Shown here piece by piece: positions 26,142 to 36,185 of a stretch of 43,390 bases of DNA; position 1 is the stretch's first letter; each line of letters opens with the position of its first letter. Below the pieces are notes generated by a model. The model had not been told where the DNA came from. It did not search any database and was given only the letters and a program-made list of their open reading frames with translations. The stretch comes from Lentimicrobiaceae bacterium. GTDB lineage: Bacteria; Bacteroidota; Bacteroidia; Bacteroidales; F082. The stretch is from contig JAISHW010000025.1 in the NCBI GenBank assembly GCA_031262365.1, positions 1 to 43,390 on the forward strand, given 5' to 3'. The position numbers were made by a program, and so were the translations under genes.

Positions 26142-29030
26142 ATGAAAATCAAAAAAACATTTAAAGCATTAGGAATCATTTTGTTATCATTTTTTTTGCT
26201 GTTACTTGTACTTCCTTTTTTCTTCAAAGGAAAAGTTGAGACATTGGTAAAAAATGAAATCAACAAACAGATTGAAGCAACCGTTGATTTTAAATCGACC
26301 AGTTTGAGTTTGCTAAGAAATTTTCCTGATCTTACTTTCACCATTAAAGAATTAAGCATTACGGGAAAAGATGATTTTGAAACAACAGAATTGCTTCACG
26401 TAGGTGCGTTACGCTTGCGCATCGACATTTGGAAAATCTTTAAAGGCAATTACGAACTGAAAGAAATTGTTATCAACAAGCCCGAAATCAACTTGCTTGT
26501 GCTTAAAAACGGCAAAACAAACTGGGATATTATGGTTTCGGAAGTTGAAAACATTTCGGAAAATACTTCGGAAAATGTGAACGACTATGAAAGCGAGACG
26601 ATCAATATCGCGCTCAAGCATTTTGTGATAGAAAATGCCAACTTGAGTTATAACGATCAAACTTCCAATTTCGAAACAGTTATCAATGATTTAAACACAC
26701 GAATTAGCGGGAATTTATCAACCGAAAAATCGGAAATCAAAGCAAAAATAACAACAAACCTAAAAAAAATGGCGATAGACGGACTTTCCTACGCCAACAA
26801 CATCAGTATCGATCTTGATGCTACGATTTTAGTTGATTTGAAAAACTACATTTTTACCTTTCGGAAAAACCAGCTATTACTCAACGCTTTAGCTATAGAG
26901 TTTGATGGTTCGGTCGGAATGCTCAATGACGATATTACTTTTTTGCTGAACTTCCAAACGCCGAACAACGAGTTCAAATCGCTACTTTCGTTGATTCCGT
27001 CTATGTACGCAGCTGATTTCAATAAAATAAAAACGAGCGGCGGTTTCTCTTTGAAAGGTTTTCTCAACGGCACCTACAACGAAACAAGTATGCCCGGCTA
27101 TGGCGTTACTATATTGGTCGATAATGCTTCGTTTTCGCATCATGATATGCCGACATCAGTCGACAACATCAAAATCAACGCCGACATCAACTGCAAAACA
27201 GGCGAAACAGACGCGATACGTATCAATGTCGAACAATTCGATTTCTCGCTTGCCGGAAATCCGTTCGAAATGCAGTTAAAACTCAGTCATCTGATATCCG
27301 ACCCGAATTTCGATTTTAAAGCAAGTGGAACACTCGATTTCGAAAAGTTGACACAAGTACTGCTACTCGAAAACAAAGACCTTTTAAAAGGAAAAATGCA
27401 ACTTCATGCCGGCATAAAAGGGATTTTATCGGATATTACAAACGAAAAATTCGACCGTGTTGCGGCATCCGGTTCATTGATACTCAACGATTTTGTTTAC
27501 AACGGAATCGAAAAAGCAGCAATCAACATTCCAATGTCGCAAATAAATATCGCTCCGGCTTACATCGATTTGATTAACACACATATTTTGCTTGGCGAAA
27601 GCAATTTTGTGCTCGGCGGAAAAGTATCGAACTATTTGGTCTATGCGTTGAGCGATAATGAAACAATCAAAGGAAATTTAGACCTAAATGCGTCATTTAT
27701 CAATGCGACTCAACTGATGAAAATGTTCCTTTCCGAAGAACAACAAACCGAAGTGGCAACTGCTACCACGACAAACGAAAACGCCGCTACCGAATCTGCC
27801 GAATCGCCCATAGAATTTCCAAAAAATATTGATTTCACATTCCAGTCGCACATCGATTCGCTTTATTACGACACGTTTAAACTATATGATGTTGTAGCCA
27901 AACTTGTTTATCACAATCAGAAATTAACGTTTAATCCATTACAAGCCAATTTATTGGAAGGTTCGATGACGCTCAAAGGTGCTGTTGACGGAAGCAAAAA
28001 AGAAACGATTGGCATTGCGCTTGATTTTGACCTGAAAGATTTCGATATTCCGGAATCGTATAAAGCGATTGGCATGTTACAAAAAATTGCGCCAATCGCC
28101 GAACGCACTCATGGCACAATGTCGGCTTCGTTCAACATGAATGGATCGCTCAATAAGCAGTTCGACCCGATATATGAAACGCTCAACGGAGGCGGCACCT
28201 TATCCACTTCGAAAATTACCATCGAAGGCGGAAAAATGCTCGAAAACTTAGCAATCACACTTGGCAACCCTGACTACAAACAATTAGTTGCCGATAAACT
28301 GCATCTTTCTTTTGAATTTCTCAACGGCAAAATATACCAAAAACCGTTTGAGATGAAACTTGCCGGAACAAAAACGATACTTAGTGGCAATGTCGGATTC
28401 GATCAGCAGATGGATTACAACATGGATTTCAGTATTCCTTACGGAAAAATTGGAAGTTCTGTACAAGAAAGCATTGACAAATTATCCGGATCATTGAGTC
28501 AAGTAGGCATCAACCTCAATGCGGGAACAGAATTGAATATCCGCGCCAAAATAGTCGGCGAAATCAGCGACCCGAAAATCACGATCGACTACGGCAATAC
28601 GCTTGGCGACCTGAAATCGGAAATTGAGAATAAAATTCAAGACGCGATTCAGAAGCAAAAAGAAGAAGTGATCTCAAAAGTAAAAGAAACAGCAAACAAA
28701 TATATCGAAGAAGCTGAAAAATCAGGAGATAAACTCATTAAAGAAGCCGAACAAGCCGCTGCAAAACTTACGACCGAAGCGCAAAAATTGGTCGATAAAG
28801 GTGTTCAAGAAGCCCGTGAGCAAGCTGAAAAACTTGTAACTGAAGCTGCTAAAAAAGGTGTAATAGCAGAGAAATTGGCAAAAGAATCAGGTAACAAACT
28901 TGTTAGCGAAGCCGAAAAAAAAGGCAATAAACTTATTAGTGAAGCTAATAAAAGCGGGCAAGAGCTTATCAAAAAAGCGCAGACAGAGAAAACAAAATTG
29001 ATCGAAGAAGCACGAAAAAAAGCGGAATAG
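26142..29030 (+). CDS. AsmA-family envelope protein with an 11-residue-repeat tail
   Basis: A 962-residue AsmA-like protein. One N-terminal membrane anchor (about 8-30, LGIILLSFFLLLLVLPFFF) precedes a long periplasmic beta-rich body, with the family-typical NEINKQIEATVDFKSTSLSLLRNFPDLTFTI spread over about 44-75. AsmA proteins are bridge-like lipid-transfer or outer-membrane assembly factors in other bacteria. The C-terminal DUF-like part (about 640-830) resembles the AsmA-2 region, with GEISDPKITIDYGN. Residues 848-957 are ten consecutive 11-residue units mostly ending in Glu-Ala, such as KETANKYIEEA and EKKGNKLISEA. This tail is uncommon in classical AsmA and should form one long amphipathic helix or hendecad coiled coil. 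Confidence 0.87.
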   Translation: MKIKKTFKALGIILLSFFLLLLVLPFFFKGKVETLVKNEINKQIEATVDFKSTSLSLLRNFPDLTFTIKELSITGKDDFETTELLHVGALRLRIDIWKIFKGNYELKEIVINKPEINLLVLKNGKTNWDIMVSEVENISENTSENVNDYESETINIALKHFVIENANLSYNDQTSNFETVINDLNTRISGNLSTEKSEIKAKITTNLKKMAIDGLSYANNISIDLDATILVDLKNYIFTFRKNQLLLNALAIEFDGSVGMLNDDITFLLNFQTPNNEFKSLLSLIPSMYAADFNKIKTSGGFSLKGFLNGTYNETSMPGYGVTILVDNASFSHHDMPTSVDNIKINADINCKTGETDAIRINVEQFDFSLAGNPFEMQLKLSHLISDPNFDFKASGTLDFEKLTQVLLLENKDLLKGKMQLHAGIKGILSDITNEKFDRVAASGSLILNDFVYNGIEKAAINIPMSQINIAPAYIDLINTHILLGESNFVLGGKVSNYLVYALSDNETIKGNLDLNASFINATQLMKMFLSEEQQTEVATATTTNENAATESAESPIEFPKNIDFTFQSHIDSLYYDTFKLYDVVAKLVYHNQKLTFNPLQANLLEGSMTLKGAVDGSKKETIGIALDFDLKDFDIPESYKAIGMLQKIAPIAERTHGTMSASFNMNGSLNKQFDPIYETLNGGGTLSTSKITIEGGKMLENLAITLGNPDYKQLVADKLHLSFEFLNGKIYQKPFEMKLAGTKTILSGNVGFDQQMDYNMDFSIPYGKIGSSVQESIDKLSGSLSQVGINLNAGTELNIRAKIVGEISDPKITIDYGNTLGDLKSEIENKIQDAIQKQKEEVISKVKETANKYIEEAEKSGDKLIKEAEQAAAKLTTEAQKLVDKGVQEAREQAEKLVTEAAKKGVIAEKLAKESGNKLVSEAEKKGNKLISEANKSGQELIKKAQTEKTKLIEEARKKAE

Positions 29031-29036
29031 TCTGTT

Positions 29037-29165
29037 TTAGGGAACTTCTAAAAATCCAAAATACTGCGTTATGCTCCCTCGACAAAATGCTCATTTACAC
29101 CAAGTAAACTCCGCTTTTGTCTCGGTCGCAAGCCTTGTCTTTTGAGTTTTTAGAAGCTCCCTTTA
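29037..29165. repeat. Dispersed ~120-bp inverted-repeat element, copy 2 (complete)
   Basis: This copy fills the gap between two convergent genes, beginning within 10 bases of the AsmA gene stop and reaching into the murF stop codon. The left end GGGAACTTCTAAAAATC (29040-29056) is inverted at the right end as TTTTTAGAAGCTCCC (about 29148-29162). Internal pairs GACAAAATGC / GCTTTTGTC and TTTAC / GTAAA allow a nested long hairpin. Compared with copy 1 there are four substitutions over 119 aligned bases. Confidence 0.9.
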
Positions 29166-30458
29166 TAGATAAGGAATCAGTTTTTCTAACGCCATACCGC
29201 GCGAGCCTTTGATTAGAATTGAGAATCCACGCGGTTTATTTGAACCGAAAAACGCACACAAGGCTTCCGTTGTTTCAAATGTTTTTATTTGTTTTACTTT
29301 AGCCACATTCGAAAAGTTTTTGCCTACTAAGAAGATTTCTTCGAAATGAAACGAATCGACAAGTTTCACAATTTCACGATGTTCGTTTTCAGAGTACATT
29401 CCAAGTTCGAACATATCGCCTAAAATCACCATTTTTTTAGTGCCTTTCATCTCATTAAAACCCCGAATTGTCAATTCCATACTTGTCGGATTTGCATTGT
29501 AAGCCTCCATAATGAGCTTATTGTCAGAAGTTTCTTTTATTTCCGAACGATTATTCGTTGGTACATAATGCATAATGGCTTCGATGATTTTCATTTTATC
29601 TACTTCAAAATATGTTCCTACGGCAATAGCCGCCATGATATTTTCGAAATTATGTGCACCAATTAAATGCGTTTGAACGATTTTTTCGGTTTCAAAATTA
29701 TTCCATTTAACTGAAAGATAATGATTTGAATCTTTTACCGATCCAACTACATCAGCCGTACTATTCGTTCCGTAAGTAAAACGTTTCATTTTGTCAGAAA
29801 GACACATCAGCAAGTTGTTATCGCTATTCACAAACACTTGCTTATCGTTTTGTAACAGATAATCGTAAAGTTCTTTTTTTGCTTCGATAACACCTTCGAA
29901 ACCGCCAAATCCTTCAAGATGTGCTTTGCCGATATTCGTTATCAATCCCATATCAGGTTGTGCTATTTGGCACAAAGTTTCGATTTCTTTCTTGTGATTG
30001 GCACCCATTTCTACGACAGCTATTTCTGTTTCGGGACGAATTTGTAGCAAAGTCAGCGGGAGTCCTATATGATTATTAAAATTTCCTTGCGTTTTGATGA
30101 TTGAAAATTTCTTGTTCAAAACAGCAGCAATGAGTTCTTTGGTTGTTGTTTTTCCATTTGTTCCGGTGATAGCTATAATTTTCGCTTTCATCTGCGATCG
30201 GTGGTAATTAGCCACTTGTTGTAGCGTTTCCAGTACATTAGCTACTTTAACAAACTTCGGATGGTCAGGCAAGTTTTTGTCGTCGACAACAACCAAAACG
30301 ACATCTTTCTTTTGAGCCACTTCGAGCGCAAATTTGTTGGCATCGAAATGTGCACCTTTTAAAGCAAAAAACACAGAGTTTTCTTCGATGCTCCTGCTAT
30401 CAGTCGAAACATTATAATATTGACTATAAACTTGATAGATATGTTTTACGGCATTCAT
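29163..30458 (-). CDS. murF: UDP-N-acetylmuramoyl-tripeptide--D-alanyl-D-alanine ligase
   Basis: A 431-residue cytoplasmic Mur ligase that adds D-Ala-D-Ala to the peptidoglycan precursor using ATP. The P-loop is ITGTNGKTTTKELIAAVL (about 98-115). The family continues with NFNNHIGLPLTLL and EMGANHKKEIETL, and the substrate motif EAYNANPTSME near 317-327. The N-terminal domain has the DSRSIEENSVFFALKG uridine-binding region near 20-36. The length is slightly short for the enzyme but no motif is missing. The stop codon abuts the 120-bp repeat. The upstream neighbour gldJ ends with its own terminator. Confidence 0.95.
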   Translation of the reverse strand: MNAVKHIYQVYSQYYNVSTDSRSIEENSVFFALKGAHFDANKFALEVAQKKDVVLVVVDDKNLPDHPKFVKVANVLETLQQVANYHRSQMKAKIIAITGTNGKTTTKELIAAVLNKKFSIIKTQGNFNNHIGLPLTLLQIRPETEIAVVEMGANHKKEIETLCQIAQPDMGLITNIGKAHLEGFGGFEGVIEAKKELYDYLLQNDKQVFVNSDNNLLMCLSDKMKRFTYGTNSTADVVGSVKDSNHYLSVKWNNFETEKIVQTHLIGAHNFENIMAAIAVGTYFEVDKMKIIEAIMHYVPTNNRSEIKETSDNKLIMEAYNANPTSMELTIRGFNEMKGTKKMVILGDMFELGMYSENEHREIVKLVDSFHFEEIFLVGKNFSNVAKVKQIKTFETTEALCAFFGSNKPRGFSILIKGSRGMALEKLIPYL

Positions 30459-30540
30459 GTGAGCTTTTTTTGTAATACAATTTTATAAAAAATCTGCTTA
30501 AAGTCAGTAACTTTTGTTTTTACATTTCGGTATAAAACAA

Positions 30541-30579
30541 AAAAAACCTCATTATCAACTTGACAATGAGGTTTTTTTT
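30541..30579 (-). terminator. Hairpin terminator after gldJ
   Basis: AAAAAACCTCATTATCA and TGACAATGAGGTTTTTTTT form a long stem with one mismatch and a three-base loop. Placed directly past the minus-strand gldJ stop, its A/T runs would end transcription on either strand. Confidence 0.85.
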
Positions 30580-30594
30580 GCAACATTAAAGTTG

Positions 30595-32067
30595 TTATTT
30601 TGCTACTGATCCGCCTGTTCTATTCATAGCACAACGGAATCCTACTGTACTTGACGATTCGTCTTCATTAAGGAAACGGCGAGTGCCGGGACTCAAAAAG
30701 TAAGGTCCATCAGCCCATGAGCCTCCTTTAATAACACGTGCTTTATCTGAAATCAGTGTTGTTTTACCGTAGTCATAAACCTGATTTGTTTGTCCTTCCG
30801 AAGTTTCTGGTTGTTCTAACCAGTCGGATTGGATAGATGACATGAAATCACCATCGCGATAATTAATGTTGTATCCTTCTTGATAGTTCTTTCTTTCTGC
30901 TCCAACTTCTTCTGATCGAATTGTATCATAAATAATACGTCCGTAAGTATCTCGACGAACAGAGCGTGTGTCTTTGTCGATACTTTTATTTGTAAAAACA
31001 TTTCCACGTACCGGATTGTAATCGGCTACATCTTCGAATGAAAGCGGACGATACACGTCGACAACCCATTCCGAAACGTTTCCGGCCATGTTGTACAAAC
31101 CAAAATCGTTTGGCCAATACGAACCGACAGGACCGGGCAATGATGCGCCGTCGTTTAAATCGCCTGCTACGCCCATATAATCTCCGGGACCTCTTTTGAA
31201 GTTTGCCAAGAAACTTCCGTAATATTTTTTATCATCGGTACGTAATCCTGTTCCATTCCAAGGATACATACGTCCTTCTGTTACACGCTCTTTCATTGTG
31301 TTTCCTACCAAACCTAAGGCGGCATATTCCCATTCGGCTTCTGTGGGCAATCGGTATTTGGGCAACATGATACCATCTTCAAAGCGAACCCGTTTTGGGT
31401 TTCCATCAGCATCAAGTTCAGGTTTTTTTTCACGAACATAATCTTTCAATTCGCCGACTAAGTATAAGTCCATGTTAAAATTATCACCATCACGTTGTTC
31501 TTTTTTCATATCGATTTTTCCGGAACGAATCAATAGCATTTCATTGACACGGTCCGAACGCCAATTTGCATAATCATTTGCTTGTAACCAAGTTACACCA
31601 ACTACAGGATAGTCGTGATAGGCTGGGTGACGAAAATAAATTTCGACCAGTGGCTCGTTGTACGACATGCGATCGCGCCAAACTAATGTGTCGGGAAGTG
31701 CTTTGTCATATAATTCGGGATAAGACGTGTACACACGTTTTAGCCAGTAAACGTATTCTAAATAATCAACATTTGCTACTTCGGTAATATCCATGTAAAA
31801 TGAAGATACTGTTGCGCGATGCGGAATGTTGTTCCATTCGAAAAGCATATCGTCGTACGTGGTACCCATCGTAAACGTGCCTCCTTCGATTGCTACCAAT
31901 CCAGGTCCTGTGAATTGTTCTTTGTTTTTCGTTACCTCAAAACCTCCCCATTCAGGGTCATTATAATCCCAACCGGTTGTACGAGAAGTTTCTTTTTTAC
32001 AAGACGTAAAGATTCCGCATGTTAAAATCAAAGCGGCTAAAGCTATGAGTTTCTGTGTTTTACCCAT
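30595..32067 (-). CDS. gldJ: Gliding/type IX secretion lipoprotein GldJ
   Basis: A 490-residue outer-membrane lipoprotein with a formylglycine-generating-enzyme-like (SUMF1) fold. The signal ends ILTCGIFTSCKK, lipidated at Cys23. The domain begins near 55 with GPGLVAIEGGTFTMGTTYDD, then shows RLPTEAEWEYAA near 240, GLYNMAGNVSEWVVDVYRP near 325, and ends with RVIKGGSWADGPY...GFRCAMNR. GldJ and its paralog GldK share this fold; the start TGWDYNDPEWGGFEV and the position next to porU and porV match the gldJ-porU-porV arrangement known from Flavobacterium, which favours GldJ. In gliding species it is needed to stabilise the motor and secretion proteins. It shares an upstream region with porU. Confidence 0.85.
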   Translation of the reverse strand: MGKTQKLIALAALILTCGIFTSCKKETSRTTGWDYNDPEWGGFEVTKNKEQFTGPGLVAIEGGTFTMGTTYDDMLFEWNNIPHRATVSSFYMDITEVANVDYLEYVYWLKRVYTSYPELYDKALPDTLVWRDRMSYNEPLVEIYFRHPAYHDYPVVGVTWLQANDYANWRSDRVNEMLLIRSGKIDMKKEQRDGDNFNMDLYLVGELKDYVREKKPELDADGNPKRVRFEDGIMLPKYRLPTEAEWEYAALGLVGNTMKERVTEGRMYPWNGTGLRTDDKKYYGSFLANFKRGPGDYMGVAGDLNDGASLPGPVGSYWPNDFGLYNMAGNVSEWVVDVYRPLSFEDVADYNPVRGNVFTNKSIDKDTRSVRRDTYGRIIYDTIRSEEVGAERKNYQEGYNINYRDGDFMSSIQSDWLEQPETSEGQTNQVYDYGKTTLISDKARVIKGGSWADGPYFLSPGTRRFLNEDESSSTVGFRCAMNRTGGSVAK

Positions 32068-32090
32068 TTTTATTTTTCCTTTTGAATTTG

Positions 32091-32098
32091 CAAATATA
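32091..32098 (-). promoter_or_regulatory. -7 promoter element for gldJ
   Basis: Minus-strand TATATTTG, exact match to TAnnTTTG, 23 bases before the gldJ start. No good -33 box at normal spacing. Confidence 0.5.
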
Positions 32099-32333
32099 AC
32101 TAAATTTCAAGTGCGTTTATTGTTCAGTCTTTTTCTTTTTTCAGCCTTTTACAGCAATTAAACAGACTGTAAACGCTCAAAGAGACTTTCTTATTGTTTT
32201 TAGGCTTTCTTTATCAACATTTTGGCAAATAATTGTGCGTTATAAATCGGCAAAACAAATGAGCACTCAGATTAAAAAGTTCGAAATTCTCGCTATTACA
32301 ATAAAAAACGTGGTATTTCGTTTTCGGTATATG

Positions 32334-32341
32334 TAACTTTG
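32334..32341 (+). promoter_or_regulatory. -7 promoter element for the porU operon
   Basis: TAACTTTG, exact match to TAnnTTTG, 28 bases before the porU ATG. The 302-bp divergent region 32068-32369 between gldJ and porU otherwise holds no recognisable gene. Confidence 0.55.
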
Positions 32342-32369
32342 CACAATTCATTTAACCGAATAATCCAAT

Positions 32370-35300
32370 ATGAAGAATATTTTCAATCATTCTATTTTTA
32401 TCTTAACGTGTGGTTTCTTGTTATTTTGTTGCACAACAAATGTGTTGGGACAAGCTCCTATAAAAAAAGAAATTAGGATTGCGTGGCAAAAACAACCACT
32501 TAAAAACGCACAGAATGAAACGGTGAATTGTTTTTATTTCGATGATGCAGAATACGACTATTCGATAACGCAACCGCTTCCTATTTGGTCGAAAACGATT
32601 CCGATGCACGATAAAAACATTGATATTGAAATCATTTTGTTGGATGTTGTTTGCGAAACTATTGCGAGTGAAGATGCCGCTCTTATTGGCAATCATGCGA
32701 TTGATGACGATTTTAGTCTCGAACACGCAATTCACTTGTCGCGCGGCAATCCTCTATTGCAGGTTAAATTGTTGCCATTCAGAAAAAAAGGGGAAAACAC
32801 AGAGCGTTTGATTTCGTGCATGATGGAAATCACCTACAAAAACAAAAAATCGTGCGGAGAAAAAAATAACCTATTCGCAACCAGCTCATTACTTGCAAGT
32901 GGCAATTGGTACAAACTCCGGTTAAACAAATCAGGTATTTTTAAAATTACTTATGCAAATCTGACTTCGATGGGTATTAATCCTTCGGAAATTAATCCTA
33001 AAAATATTCGAATTTTTGGTTACGGAGGTGGCGTGCTTCCCGAAGCAAATAATGCGCTTAAATATGACGATTTAGTCGAAAATCCGATTGTTGTTTATGG
33101 CGAAGAAGATGGAAAATTCGACAGCAACGATTATATTTTGTTTTACAATCAAGGTCCAATTACATGGAGCTATAACACAAGCGGTTATTTCGAGTGCGTG
33201 AACAATGCGTACGACAATTACAGCTATGTTTTTCTCACTACCGACTTAGGTGTGGGAGCGCGTATTGAAACCGTAGAAGCCGCTTCAGGCAACGCCACTA
33301 CATTCGACTATTTTCTCGACCGGAAAATTTACGAAGTCGATACTTACAACATCATCAATATGGGACGCGAGTGGTACGGTGATTTATTTGATATTACGCT
33401 GAACAGAAATTATTCTTTCGAATTTCAAAATATACTTACAAGTCGACAAGCTCGCGTTATAATAAACTTAGCCAGCCGTAATTTTAGTTCTGCAAGTTTT
33501 GGGCTTTCTATAGACGGTGTGCTTAAAAGAACAATTGCAATGGGTACAGTTTCGGCTTTGAGTCATGATCAGGCTTCGATAAAAACAGAAAACTTTTTAT
33601 TTGACGCAAGCAGCAACGCTATCAATGTTGGGTTGCGCTATACACGTGCAGCAACCTCCTCCACCGGCTGGCTCAACTACATCAATATCAATGCATGGTG
33701 CTCGTTGACTTTTAACAATTCGCAACTGTCTTTTCGAAATCCTGATGCTATCGGTAAAATCAGCAAATTTATCATCGCAAATGCAAACAGCAACATGCAA
33801 GTGTGGGATGTAACAGAACCTACTTTGCCTCGTAAAACAAAAACAACACTCTTGGGTAATTCACTTTCTTTTACTTCGTACAAAAACACAATACAAGAAT
33901 TTATTGCTTTTGACGGCAGTCAGGCTCACAACGTTGAGTTTGTAGAAAAAGTCAACAATCAAAATCTTCACGGCATTCGTGATATTGATTATCTGATTGT
34001 TACACATCCAAGATTCATGGAGCAAGCCGAGCGTTTGGCTAATTTGCGGAAAGAAAGAGATGGATTTACAACCTACATCACAACTCCTGACTTGATTTAC
34101 AACGAGTTTAGTTCGGGAGGAAAAGACATTTCCGCCATTCGGAATTTCGTTCGTATGCTTTATAAAGAAAGTAGCACAGGTAGAGAATTACGGTATTTGG
34201 TACTTTTTGGCGATGCCTCTTTTGATTCCAAAAATCGCTCAGGCGAAGTTGACCTTGTTCCCACATTTGAAACACAATATTCGTTAAGCATAACTACATC
34301 ATTTCCGGCTGATGACTATTATGGCTTGCTCGACGAAGATGAAGGTGGAAATATTAATGCCGGATTTCTTGATATTGGAATAGGACGTTTTCCGGTAAAT
34401 ACGGTTGAAGAGGCTTCGAATATGATTGATAAAATTGAAAATTACTTAAAAAACGATGAAGAAACCATGAAGCCTTGGCGCAATATTGTAACACTTGTCG
34501 CTGACGATAATGAAGTAAATCAAAATTTCACGGGAGATTTAGAAAGATTAGAAGTTGTTATTAATGAGTTCGAGCCGGCAATTAATATCGACAAAATATA
34601 TTTAGATGCTTATCCGCAAATAGCCACATCAGGTGGGAAACGGGCTCCGGAAGTCAACGATGCCATCAACAAAAGAATATCGAAAGGAACGTTAGTTGTT
34701 AATTACATCGGTCATGGCGGCGAAATCGGTTGGACACAAGAACGGATTTTACAAATTTCGGACATCAACAGTTGGCGCAATGGCGATAAATTGCCCTTAT
34801 TTATAACCGGCACTTGTGAATTTAGCCGTTTCGACGACCATACACGCACCTCTGCCGGCGAGCTTGTTTTTTTGAATCCACACGGAGGTGCTATTGCTAT
34901 GTTTACAACAACCAGAGCAACTTATGCAGGTTCTAATTTTGTGATTAATAAAGCTGTTTATGACGACAATTTGTTTTCGTTTCAAAATGGTGAATATGCG
35001 CGTCTTAGCGATGTTTTGCGAAAATCAAAACTTAATAACGGTGAGCATCGAAAATTTATACTATTCGGCGATCCTGCCTTGCAATTAACGTACCCGCAAC
35101 TCAATATAGTAACTACAAAAATCAACGGACAACAAGTAGGAGGATTTCTTCGAGATACACTTAAAGCGTTAAAACCTGTTAGCATTGAAGGATACGTAGC
35201 TGATTACGAAGGAAACATCATCAACGATTATAATGGCGTTATTTATACGACTGTCTACGATAAAGAAAAAGAAATAACAACATTTGGAGATGAGCCTGAT

Positions 35301-36182
35301 ACCGATCCTATTACATTTAAACTAAGAAACAGTATTTTATTTAACGGAAAAACTTCAGTAACAGACGGACGTTTTGAAGTTTCATTTACCATGCCAAAAG
35401 ATATTTCGTACAATTACGGAAAAGGACACATCAGCTATTATGCCACCAACTACAAACATGATGCGAACGGATTTTACGAAGACATTTTTATTGGCGGATT
35501 TTACGAAAATGCGTTTGAAGATGAAAACGGACCTGCGATACGACTTTTCATTGATGATACATTGTTTGTCAATGGCAGCATTACAAACGAAAATCCGTTG
35601 ATGCTCGCATTCGTATCCGACGAATCGGGAATCAACACAACCGGTGCAGGGATTGGACATAATATCACCGCAAAACTTAGCGGAGCTACAACGGCTTCGT
35701 ATATCTTAAACGATTATTTTGAAGGCGAACTCAACGATAGTCGAAACGGAACCATTACCTATCCTTTCCTTAATTTGAATACCGGACATCATGTTCTCAC
35801 TTTAAAAGTCTGGGACATTTACAACAACTCAAGCGAAGCAAGTATCAGTTTCGAAGTTGTGAATAGCAGCAATTCTGCTGTTCGAAACCTTCATAACTAT
35901 CCGAATCCATTCTCCGACGAAACTTACTTTGTGTTCGACCACAATCAAATCGGCAATAACATGACTGTCGAAATTCAATTATTCGACATGGACGGGCAAC
36001 ATGTGCACACCATTAAACAAAATATGTATGGCACATCAACACGAAGCAACCCAATCAGATGGGACGGCACAACAAGAAACGGAAAAACTTTAGCAAATGG
36101 TTTGTATATTTACCGACTTTTACTGACTAATGAATACGGTGAAACTACCGATAAACGTTCAAAACTATTATACATAAGGTAA
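32370..36182 (+). CDS. porU: Type IX secretion system sortase PorU
   Basis: A 1270-residue cell-surface C25 (gingipain-like) protease that cleaves the C-terminal signal from type IX cargo and attaches the cargo to the surface. A signal peptide (1-27, ending VLGQ) leads to an N-terminal beta region with the PorU marker NWYKLRLNKSGIFKITYANL near 185-204. GREWYGDLFD is near 333. The catalytic domain holds His782 in YIGHGGE and Cys816 in GTCEFSRFDD. The C-terminus has Ig-like modules and a sorting domain with YPNPF, WDGTTRNGKTLANGLYIYRL and the end LLYIR. It is first in the operon, three bases ahead of a close paralog. Confidence 0.9.
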   Translation: MKNIFNHSIFILTCGFLLFCCTTNVLGQAPIKKEIRIAWQKQPLKNAQNETVNCFYFDDAEYDYSITQPLPIWSKTIPMHDKNIDIEIILLDVVCETIASEDAALIGNHAIDDDFSLEHAIHLSRGNPLLQVKLLPFRKKGENTERLISCMMEITYKNKKSCGEKNNLFATSSLLASGNWYKLRLNKSGIFKITYANLTSMGINPSEINPKNIRIFGYGGGVLPEANNALKYDDLVENPIVVYGEEDGKFDSNDYILFYNQGPITWSYNTSGYFECVNNAYDNYSYVFLTTDLGVGARIETVEAASGNATTFDYFLDRKIYEVDTYNIINMGREWYGDLFDITLNRNYSFEFQNILTSRQARVIINLASRNFSSASFGLSIDGVLKRTIAMGTVSALSHDQASIKTENFLFDASSNAINVGLRYTRAATSSTGWLNYININAWCSLTFNNSQLSFRNPDAIGKISKFIIANANSNMQVWDVTEPTLPRKTKTTLLGNSLSFTSYKNTIQEFIAFDGSQAHNVEFVEKVNNQNLHGIRDIDYLIVTHPRFMEQAERLANLRKERDGFTTYITTPDLIYNEFSSGGKDISAIRNFVRMLYKESSTGRELRYLVLFGDASFDSKNRSGEVDLVPTFETQYSLSITTSFPADDYYGLLDEDEGGNINAGFLDIGIGRFPVNTVEEASNMIDKIENYLKNDEETMKPWRNIVTLVADDNEVNQNFTGDLERLEVVINEFEPAINIDKIYLDAYPQIATSGGKRAPEVNDAINKRISKGTLVVNYIGHGGEIGWTQERILQISDINSWRNGDKLPLFITGTCEFSRFDDHTRTSAGELVFLNPHGGAIAMFTTTRATYAGSNFVINKAVYDDNLFSFQNGEYARLSDVLRKSKLNNGEHRKFILFGDPALQLTYPQLNIVTTKINGQQVGGFLRDTLKALKPVSIEGYVADYEGNIINDYNGVIYTTVYDKEKEITTFGDEPDTDPITFKLRNSILFNGKTSVTDGRFEVSFTMPKDISYNYGKGHISYYATNYKHDANGFYEDIFIGGFYENAFEDENGPAIRLFIDDTLFVNGSITNENPLMLAFVSDESGINTTGAGIGHNITAKLSGATTASYILNDYFEGELNDSRNGTITYPFLNLNTGHHVLTLKVWDIYNNSSEASISFEVVNSSNSAVRNLHNYPNPFSDETYFVFDHNQIGNNMTVEIQLFDMDGQHVHTIKQNMYGTSTRSNPIRWDGTTRNGKTLANGLYIYRLLLTNEYGETTDKRSKLLYIR

Positions 36183-36185
36183 TTT

